A stretch of DNA of 64,000 nucleotides from Adineta steineri (lineage: Eukaryota > Rotifera > Eurotatoria > Adinetida > Adinetidae). The translations under genes were made by a program, and so were the position numbers. A model generated the notes under the pieces. That model was not told the origin of the DNA. It saw only the letters and a list, made by a program, of their open reading frames with translations, and searched no databases. The DNA lies in NCBI GenBank assembly GCA_905250115.1, contig CAJNOI010000289.1, forward strand, positions 1 through 64,000. The letters run 5' to 3'. The stretch's first letter is position 1. Each line of letters begins with the position of its first letter. This document shows positions 54,973 through 64,000 of this stretch, piece by piece.

Positions 54973-57660
54973 TTAATCAATAAAATGTTCATGTCGATTA
55001 ATAATAAGTGTAGTATCATCATCAATAGCTTCACAGAATGCGCCACCCATAAGTACAGTATTTGGCATTAAACGAGTAAATAATAATAAAAATGGTGAAT
55101 CATTTATCTCACATCGTTGAATTTTGATATCGATTTCGAATATCGATCTCGATGAATCAACAACAATATCAATAATTGTGTTTTTTCTTGGAATATCGAA
55201 TTGATTTTGAACAGTTAATTCAATATTCCATAATGATGAAATTCGAATATTATAAGATAATGCATGTTGAATTCGAATTCTATATTTCTTTTTCATCGAT
55301 TCAATTTGAATATGTTCAACAGCTAATTGACGATTAAAACTATCATCAAATGTACAATTTGTTGAGCTAGAACATGTTTTATTATATAATTTACGACCAC
55401 TTTTAATTGAAAATTGATCAAGTATAGGTGATAGAACAAGACCATGATATGTATTAATTGTAATTGTCGATTGTTGTGATAGAAGTGAAATATTAAATGA
55501 ATTATTCATTGAAGTTTCTGCAGAATAAATTGATTTTGATATATGTTTAGCATAAAATGTACTTGGATGATTTTTCGTAAATGGTTGACGAATACAACAA
55601 ACAATCAAGACAATAAAAAAACTAAATAAAAGAACAATTAATAAACGAATAAATTGTTTTGTTCGTTGTAATAATGGAAGAAAAAATAGTGTAGGAATAA
55701 CAACAATACTACAAATAATTATATTTCCACGATGTATCCATCCAGATGAAAATCGTAGTGATATAAATGGAGTAAAAATACGAAGTATTCGATTGACTGT
55801 TTCAATGGTATGTATCAATGGAAAAAAAGATATTAACAATGGTAAATATAACTGATGAGCGTTTTTTTCAAAGATTTGTTTCCAATGAAGAATAAATTCA
55901 ATAATAATAAGAACAAGATATAACGGACAAATAAATATTGACCAAATAAGAGTTATATAAAAAAATCGAGAATTAGAATAAATTGAAATAATCATTGATA
56001 AACTATAAATGATGAGAACGGAAAAATTTTGTTCAAAATCGAAATGAATTTCATTTAAATTTTGAGAACATTTTCGAAGAATAAAACGATGTAATAGATC
56101 GAATAAATATTGAAAAATAATAAAACCAATTAAACATGGTAAACTAAAAAGAAATATGGCTAATGTTGAATTACCAAACCATGGAGCAAGTTGAATTAAT
56201 GATGTAATACACGCTAAAATCAATGAAAATCCAAAACCAATAATCATAGATAGAATATTCGAAATCGAATATATAATGATAGAAATAATACGAATAATCA
56301 ATGGATTTTTAAATCGAAAATAAATACAATGAAAATCATTACATGAGAAATTTTTTTGTCGATGATATATATGATCAAATATGATTCGAATTATACCAAT
56401 AATAATAATTAATATAATTAAAAATTTTTGAATTAATATTGATGTCGATAGTTTATATATCATCAAATATCGACTAAGAATATCAAAATAAATTAAAGGA
56501 TCTGCATCGTTATTATCGTTTAGCTGTTGGTTATGCTCAAGGAGTATATTACGAATTAATATAGCAAGATTATCACCAAGATCTTGAATAACACCTTGTT
56601 TAAATGTTGATAATTGATCTAGTGGTGTATGATATGTGTAACCATCAAGAAAGAAACCAAAATCGTATCCTGATAGAAAAGAAATCAAATTGAAAGCATC
56701 ATAATCAGTAGAAAATTGAAACCACGTTGAAGTTTTCTGTAGGATTACATTCGTACGTGGTCTTGCCACACGACTATAATCCATGATAAGCTACAAAAAC
56801 AATTCATACAAAGTTAATTGGACTGACAAAGAAAAAATACCTGTGATGATGTTGTTCGCATTAGATTAGCTGCTTCAGTACAACGAACTGAATCAACATT
56901 GAGAAAATAACGAACATTAAAACGCCATTTATGATGAAGCATAAATGCCAAGGCACCTTCTACTCCTGGTTCTTCGGCATTTGTGAATAGTATAATCAAG
57001 GGAACATTAGAAAAATTTATTGTTAAATCATTAATTAAATTTGAGAAAAGTTCAAGTAAAATAACGACACCCGAACCATCATCAGCAGCTCCAAGACTGA
57101 ATTCCACTATTAAAACAGAAGAAAAAAAATAGAATTTTACTTCAAATGATTAAATTTCTAAACGTACGCACCTGAATCGTAATGAGCAGTTAATATTAGA
57201 CTCTGCATATTTTGAGATTTATTCATTGAATTTGATACACGAACAAGAATATTTTGTAATTGATTGTGTTTCGAATCAGTAAAATTTTGAAGATCAAGTT
57301 CACATTGAATATGTCTTTCATCCATCGAACAGATACGTTTTATTTGTGAAATAAGATAATTACGTGCATCAAAATTTCCACGTGTATTACTCACTCTTGA
57401 TCCATATTGAGTTAAATTACTTAAATAATCAAGAGCACGTTCTTCACTAAATATATGACGTGGGACTGTTCGTGTTTTTACTGTCGGCACCGAATAGGAT
57501 AGATGATGTGCAATGGACCAGCAAGAAGTAAAAGACAAATTAATAAAACAAGCCATAGAATAAATTCTTTGAGATGTTGATTATTATGTGATTTTCGACG
57601 AATTTGATTCGTATTAGAAAATTGGGGTATGAAAACAGTTTCTTCTACTATTTCATCCAT
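54973..57660 (-). CDS. ER metallopeptidase 1-like M28 peptidase, apparent frameshift near the N terminus
   Basis: Exons 57660-57172, 57106-56841 and 56790-54973, with 65- and 50-nt GT-AG introns. An N-terminal cytosolic tail and one TM (FILWLVLLICLLLL) precede the M28 peptidase domain. The ligands are visible in order: HYDS, GAADDGSG, NAEEPG (catalytic and zinc glutamates), FLNVDS and YHTPLD. After it come eight or more hydrophobic segments and a lumenal-type C-terminal domain. This order is that of ERMP1/Fxna, a zinc peptidase of the ER membrane. The TM segment (start 57660) and the peptidase domain (frame open from 57556) are in different frames; the switch must occur between about 57545 and 57485. 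An indel in the assembly, a pseudogene, or a 38-nt non-standard intron could explain it. All catalytic residues are intact. Confidence 0.82.
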
Positions 57661-58099
57661 TGATAATTGTTATTCATGATGTATATGCTCTTTTTATATA
57701 TAAGTCAAATATTCATTTGTTTCTTTCGATGGTTGCACGTGTACGAAATAATTTATTTTACTGATGTGAAGAAAACGATAAAAAAGTAATAAAAATACTC
57801 GGAAGAACAGAAAGAAAAAGAATAGTATATAATTTCATATTCGACAGGATAAGAAATTGTTTTTGACTATTGTGTTACCGTTAACATCATTTAGTCATTC
57901 ATAGCAAGGTTTTAAATGAGATAAGGTGGGATGAAGTTATTATCCCATGGAATTTTTTATCCAAAGAAATGTAATCAAGAGAAATGATCTATTTTTCACG
58001 TTCGCTTTATTCCTTTAATATTTTCTCGAGAATTGATGTTGTATATACGGATAAAAAGGCATGATTATTAGAATTTTTAATCATCTTTATTCAATCCAG

Positions 58100-58181
58100 A
58101 GAGTGTAGGATGGGTCTGGGTGTAGGCGTTCGTGCCTATCAACGCTCAACCCACTCATACATCGACACCTATACCCACAAT
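58100..58181. repeat. TGTGGG-type foldback element
   Basis: The arms AGAGTGTAGGATGGGTCTGG and CGACACCTATACCCACAATC flank a complementary inner stem (GGCGTTCGTG near AACGCTC). Confidence 0.55.
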
Positions 58182-59949
58182 CTTTTATAATATATGTCGA
58201 GTTAATTCGAGTATGACTTATAAAACTCGATCGTATTTTGAAAATGCATTCGAACTGAACTATTTCTTCAAAAAAAAGTAAACGTAAGTGAGCATAGAAA
58301 AGAAAGTGGCTAATTGAACGATTGTGTATTTTCTAGAAGTATAATATTATTAACAAAAACCAAACAATCTTTAACTGATTGTTTTACATAGTTAGTTTAG
58401 TTTCTATAGAATGTTCCGTTCTCTTTTCATAAATATTAAGCTTAATATGTTTATGACGACAGGTCATTTGTATTCGACGTAGTTTTTGATTTACTTCTCT
58501 TTTCTTTTTATTATTTGGAAGGATATATATTTGCTAAAAAATACAGAATCAATTCAGTAGATTATCTGTAAATAGACATCAGCAACGCTAAAGATATTTT
58601 CCCTAGTCAATGTACTCAAGTCATGCTCATCATCCGAGATGTCGCGAGTGCTCATGAGATTTTAGTGCTTGTTACTGGTAATCGTGTTACAATCTCAGTA
58701 TTTGAGGACGATAATCGAGTACTCGGTGTACAATACTGAGTGTTTGCCGGTACTCATATTACAGTCTTTGTGAACTCTAGTTGGTTTTTATAGATTACTT
58801 ACAGTTTTATATTCTGTTCAGTATCGTTGCAGTACATTTATTTTATTTAGGTACACACTTAATAACAAAAATACAATTGAACACTGAGAAACTCTTAAAA
58901 ACTAAATCTGAAAACCGAACGCTTTGCATTACATTTGGATTTTTTTATGAAAAGTATCAATAAACATTTCGCCTTTACAGAATAAAAAAGGTGTGAATAA
59001 AAATACATACTGATAGAAATACAAGAGTAGTAAATATAAATTATAAGAAATTATTTATCAAATCACAATATATCATTAAGAAAATATCAGGTAGATCATC
59101 AGGATAAAAAATATGTATTCAAAATTCACAACTAAATTTTATTTAGTAATAAACATAAAAAATAAAAATGGTCCTAAAGATAATGCATATGATCTCATAA
59201 CATTAGATCCTAACCGATTTGTAGAAAAGTTAGTATTCACCTTTTTTGTCAGTAATTTTCACACTTTGTCTTAAAAGAAAAGCGTTTTAATGTCAAAGAA
59301 TTTTGATCTAAAAGTTATTAAATCAAAGTTAAATTTGTCATCGTTGATATGTGCAAAGAAATCTCCGACATTACTAACGAAAAGACCAGTTGAAATGAAC
59401 AAGTCATCTTTCTATTCTTGAAGTGACCATTCATTACATTTAGCCGAATGACCCATCACAAAAAAAAAGATAATATAAATAAATCATCAAAATATTTCTT
59501 TCGTATTTTCCATCTGAATAATTCATTTTTTTGTATTGCATAATTTTATTCTATTTTTGTAATATTATAGTGCATAAGCGTTTCAATAACTGTTCCAGGA
59601 AAGACTAGGATGAGTTCTAAATTGAATACTCATGTTTTCATTAGCGAGTAAATCGTACAGAAATAACTCATATGAGTACTTATTCGAGTACACAAACAGT
59701 CTTAATACACGCAAAATTTGTCGAGTATTGGTGTGAGTAATATGATAACTCACGCTGACAATTCGTACTCGCCTGATGCGTATTTTCACTATGGATTGCT
59801 ATTGCTTGAAGTAAGCACTTTACTGAATATAAACTTTTTTAATATTTTGACGAGATATTGTTTTCTAACATGAATTCAAATACTAACTAGAAAAAAATGT
59901 ACTTCATACTATGATAGACGACGTTTTCTGTTCATTTTGTCATAGTTAC

Positions 59950-60134
59950 CTTTTTCTTTTTTCTGGGTTTTTTCCCACTTTCCTTTTTCCGAGTTTTTTC
60001 TCATTTTTCTTTCTCTAGGTTTTTTCCCATTTTCATTTTTCTGAGATTTTTTCCATTTTCTTTCTCTGGGTTTTTCCAATTTTCTTTCTCTGGGTTTTTT
60101 CCCATTTTTCTTTCTCTAGGTTTTTTTCCCATTT
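59950..60134. repeat. T/C-rich minisatellite, unit about 30 bp
   Basis: About six diverged units of the form TTTTCTTTCTCTGGGTTTTT followed by TCCCAT. It ends about 215 bp before the XRN-type start codon. Confidence 0.8.
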
Positions 60135-60350
60135 ATAATATAACTCTTTTCCATTCTGTGTGATAAACTTTTCTCCTATTGACGTATATATATATATAAA
60201 GATGGAAGTGAACGACAGGTAGAGGTTTTTCAACATCCGATATTTTCTCTCAGTTTTATCACTTAATATACGTTTGTATTTATTTTTTCATATAAAATAA
60301 TTGTTTCATTCTAGATTAAATTATTATTTTCAGCAAATTCTTAGTTCAGC

Positions 60351-62477
60351 ATGGGTGTTTCAGGTTTCTATAGTTATTTATTTAAAAAATATCCAAATAT
60401 TAAATCAGTGTGCACGGAAAAGAATCTTGCAGATGAGACTAAAGTAAGTTTAATTATTATTACTAACGATCCTACTCTCCTTTAGTGTCATAGCCTCTAT
60501 TTAGATTTAAACCATATTATTCATAAATATGCAGAATCAAACGATAAAAATCATATTATTAAAGATGTTATTGAACATATTGATCGATTAGTTCGAAGTA
60601 TTAAACCAAGTCAATTACTTTATATAGCTATGGATGGTGTTGCACCAAAAGCGAGAATGCCTCATCAACGAACAAAGCGTTTTCTCAAATCAAAAAATAT
60701 TCCTGATAGAGAAGTAAATAGATTTGAAACAAATGAACAACATAAATTAGAAAAAAAAACTTTCGATGAATGTAATATAAAACCTGGCACAGAATTTATG
60801 TGCCAATTATCTAAATGTCTACGATATTTTATTCGTAATCGTATGCATACAGAAGAAGATTGGCGCTCAGTAAATGTTATTTTATCTGATGCCAATGTAC
60901 CTGGTGAAGGTGAACATAAAATAATTAACTTCATACGTCAACAACGTCATCAACAAAATAATACTAATGGTACATTTCATGTTGTTTATAGTTCAGACAG
61001 TGATCTTGTTTTACTTGGTTTATTAACACATGAACCACAAATGAAGGTTTTATGTGAAGTATGTGCTAATTGTGAAAAGATAGGTTACCATGCGAAAGAT
61101 TGTAATACTAATAAATCATCGTCTACACCAGGGAGTAATACGAAAACGAACTATGCTGTTATTCATTTACCAAAATTAATTAATAACCTTAAGTCACAAA
61201 ATTACGATTCACCGGTATTCCTGAAGAATTTAGAACGTTTCGTTGATGATTGGGTATTGATTTGTCTTTTATTTGGGAATGATTTTTTACCTAAATCACA
61301 TTCCATTGATTTTTTTGATAAAAGTATCATTACTATGGATCATCTTATGGATGCGTATAGAGAGGCTCTAACAAAAAACAACGATTATCTAACTAAAAAT
61401 GGTACAATCACAAAGGATTGCTTATTAACCTTGATGAAGAAGGTTGGTGGAAAAGATAAAGACGGAAAATATCGTCGTCCATTATATTATGAAGACAAAT
61501 TTCGTCGTCCACTATATTATAAAGACAAATTTGGTTTTAATGCAACTGATTTGAATACATTTTCTAATAAAGTAGCTACAGATTATGTTCAAGGTTTATA
61601 TTGGGTTTTTCAATATTATTCTAAAGGCCCGCCATCATGGACTTGGTATGTATATTCACATAGCTTTACACATATACTAAGATCGTTATTTTTTTTATCA
61701 TATTTCAGGTATTATCCTCACCATTACGCTCCGCTTGCTTATGATTTTTCAAACGTAAAGAATCTGGATCTAAAGTTTGATCCACCTGGAGAACCAGTTC
61801 GCCCTTTCGAACAAATGATGGCTACATTTTCACCAAAAAATGTAGACTATCTTCCGTTAGCATGGCGACCAATAATGACGGAAGAAATATTTGATATTAG
61901 TAAGTTTTATCCAACAGAATTCGTTGTTGATCCAAATGGTAAAGAGAGAAGTTCACAATATGTGGTCTTAATACCATTTATTGATAAAGAGACTTTATCC
62001 ACAGCTCTTAAAGATTTTACCTCAAAATTAACGCCAGAAGAAGAGAAACGTAACAGACTTGATTATGATTCTCTATTTATTCATTCAAGCCATTCAATTC
62101 ATCAACAGTTTAGAAAATCAAGTGATGCGAATAAAATACCTATAATAACAGAAGAAAATCCAGTTCAGTTACAAGATATATCAGACTGTAAATTAGTTGG
62201 ACATGGTTGGACTGATGATACTGGTGACATAAGTGATTTGAACGCAGATGAAGAAGCTATATTATCTGATTATAAGAATATACCAAATGATGAAATTATT
62301 CTTTTGAAATACTGCCATTGCTCATTTCGTAGTGAGTCTACTGAAAGTGAAAAGCACAATAATGTTCGTTTTCGAACAACAACTAATCAGCCCAGTCAAA
62401 CATCTACAGTACAACGGCAGCAACAAGCTCCTAAATCTACAGATTGGGGTCGATCTTCATCAACACATCAAAACTGA
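60351..62477 (+). CDS. XRN-family 5'-3' exoribonuclease, short form
   Basis: Three exons, 60351-60443, 60486-61645 and 61709-62477 (introns 42 and 63 nt), give 673 residues. The frame also reads through the second intron, but removing it restores the family motif SWTWYYPHHYAP. The conserved nuclease regions are present: MGVSGFYSYL at the N terminus, DLNHIIH (about 38), DGVAPKARM (about 81), SDANVPGEGEHKI (about 166), SSDSDLVLLGLLTHEP (about 200) and DDWVLICLLFGNDFLP (about 284). A zinc-knuckle-like CANCEKIGYHAKDC near 222 resembles the XRN2 type, with His one place later than usual. The protein degrades 5'-monophosphorylated RNA; it is much shorter than XRN1 and shorter than XRN2, ending in a Gln/Ser-rich tail. 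A 30-bp in-frame duplication at 61473-61532 repeats RRPLYY(E/K)DKF. Confidence 0.9.
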
Positions 62478-62579
62478 CTTCATGTTTCATCTTATTAGAA
62501 TATATGTATATGTGAAAAGTTTTATCATAATCATCGTTTACATGTCTTCTATGATTGTATTTATTTGAAAAAAAAGAAA

Positions 62580-63083
62580 TTCGAGTGTAGAGGCCTGCAG
62601 GGCAAGACATTTTAGCAATCTGTATCCTGCCCTGCTCAGATTTTGACAACCTGTAAGCTGCCCTGCCTTGTAAACTTTTCGTGTACCCTGCCCTGCCCTG
62701 CCCTGTGAAAATTTTTGTAACATTTAACCTGTCCTGCCCTGCTATACATTATAAAAAACTCTAAACCTTCATATCAATTTGTTATACAATTTCATTTAAT
62801 CCATTTTAAATCATAGATTGAATAAATAAACAAAAACAGAATCACATATCTCGAAAATTTCAAATCATTAACATATCGTCTATAATATCTGGACTTAATG
62901 TTCTGTATAATTTTATAAAATATATCGTTAGTATTTAGTATGAAAAATTTATCGCCGATTGACAGGTTACAACCCTCGTACCCTGCAACCTGCCCTGTAC
63001 AAATTTCTATAACCTTGCCCTGCCCTGTCCTGTCCTGACCGGGCAGGGCAGGTTAGCTCAACCTGCAAGGCTCTATTCAAGTG
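62580..63083. mobile_element. 488-bp hAT-like MITE rich in CCTGC/CAGGGC words
   Basis: The termini are TAGAGGCCTGCAGG on the left and, on the complement of the right end, TAGAGCCTTGCAGG. The flanking 8-mers TTCGAGTG (62580-62587) and TTCAAGTG (63076-63083) match at seven of eight positions, an aged hAT-type target duplication. Both subterminal regions are packed with CCCTG/CAGGG words, while the centre is plain AT-rich DNA. It is non-coding and starts about 110 bp after the XRN-type stop. Confidence 0.75.
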
Positions 63084-64000
63084 ACTGCACAACTCCGCTA
63101 TCGGTTAGTGTCATATATTCTCGTCGTCAAGCACCATATTGCTCAATTCATTTGTATGCGTTAGCAAATGTTAAAAAATGAGTAGAAAGAAAGAGAAAAT
63201 ATGTTGTTTCATTTTATATTCTTTCAAAATGCCGAAAGTTTTTATGTTCGAAACCACGAGTTTTCTTAGAGAAATTGTCTAGGATGTGAGTATAGATTCA
63301 TTTTCTCTTTACCCACATCCACCCCTTGTGGTAAATAAAAACAAGAAAAATATTTGATATTCTTTTCCAACAATGCTGTTACATGGTTTTATATAGCTAA
63401 TTTTCTATTAAATAGATATTTTTACGTGTTCTTCGTATATCAAACAGATTATATTGCTTTACATTTATTTTTTGTGTCTTTTAACAAAACCGTTCAACTT
63501 CAGAGATACAGTTTTGATAGTTTATATTAAGCTGATTTAAACGCGTTGTAGATAGATACTTTAACAAGACGATCTGCAGATACATTGACGTTTCATACCT
63601 ACGCCTTGTTAGCAATAAAATCATGTGATTATAAGTGAAACTAATTCCTTCTGATCTTACACTGGGTAACAGAGATATACATCACACCTCATGATACCCC
63701 AAAGAACTTTTTCTCAATTTATTTTTTTACAGATATATTTTTACTTTTTGATGTTTCGATAATGAACTTCAGCTCATGTCAACTGCTGAGAAAATTTCTT
63801 GCATTGACTAATAACAGTAAAAATTAGGTATAAGGAAAACATCATCGTTTAGCTAGGCTATTGAACAATTGATATGAGAACTTTTATTTTATGAAAAGCA
63901 CAAATAATAAAACCTAGTGGAATGTCTGATACGAAAAATGCCTATTGTTAACGGATATTAAATTACTACCAGATATTGTAAAGAGTAACGACATTTCAAT
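63084..64000. other. Non-coding stretch at the window end
   Basis: AT-rich, with one foldback at 63278-63330. No gene is supported. Confidence 0.5.
63278..63330. repeat. TGTGGG-type foldback, degenerate copy
   Basis: Arms CTAGGATGTGAG and ACCCACATCCACCCCTTG. Confidence 0.5.

Larger units (their letters stand above)
57661..60350. other. Long non-coding stretch
   Basis: Contains a foldback (58100-58181), two blocks rich in GAGTAC/ACTC words (about 58600-58780 and 59600-59775) and a T/C-rich minisatellite (59950-60134). No gene is supported. Confidence 0.5.

Noticed and set aside
61646-61708. Continuous reading frame across 61646-61708 in the XRN-type gene
   Set aside because: The 63-nt segment is GT-AG, a multiple of three and stop-free, but removing it restores the conserved WTWYYPHHYAP motif, so it is taken as an intron.

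Overview
The window looks like a bdelloid rotifer genome segment (Adineta or Rotaria type). The reasons are an AT-rich background; many GT-AG introns of only 42-65 nt; a bacterial-type ice-binding protein gene and a bacterial-type FAD monooxygenase gene lying among intron-bearing metazoan genes; several intron-poor rhodopsin-like receptors; and many TGTGGG/CCCACA blocks, which as I recall is the bdelloid telomere repeat. The call is inference from content, not from a database match.

Layout. 1-2.7 kb: a tandem repeat of about 122 bp in front of a secreted ice-binding (DUF3494) protein. 2.7-5.9 kb: one short possible gene and repeats. 5.9-7.9 kb: an F-box/leucine-rich-repeat gene whose LRR exons form an exact 142-bp exon-plus-intron array. 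8.9-10.2 kb (-): an amine-type GPCR. 10.2-15 kb: gene-free and rich in small transposon remnants. 15.0-24.4 kb (+): a 3113-residue intronless DUF6606/DUF3638/DUF3645 ATPase-like protein. 25.6-27.7 kb (-): an FAD monooxygenase with an extra C-terminal alpha/beta domain, cut by a 100-N gap. 29.3-39.2 kb (-): a 13-exon NO VEIN-like gene (GHKL ATPase plus DUF3883), whose reading frame closes across all exons to 2684 residues. 39.8-40.6 kb (-): a GNAT acetyltransferase. 41.8-47.1 kb: three orphan rhodopsin-like receptors. 49.6-50.5 kb: an F-box/LamG-like protein. 51.5-52.3 kb (-): a 146-residue two-TM protein. 55.0-57.7 kb (-): an ERMP1-like M28 metallopeptidase with an apparent frameshift. 60.4-62.5 kb (+): a short XRN-type 5'-3' exoribonuclease.

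There are no operons. The genes look independently transcribed, and most are unrelated in function. The two very large ATP-binding proteins (15-24 kb and 29-39 kb) are the least understood products. The non-coding part is dominated by non-autonomous elements that can be delimited by eye: a piggyBac-like MITE with TTAA duplications inside a 44-nt intron; three hAT-like MITEs with 8-bp target duplications (one of them inserted into a telomere-word foldback inside an intron); a nested pair of long inverted repeats; and about 22 short foldback elements with TGTGGG-rich arms. I saw no tRNA, rRNA or CRISPR array.
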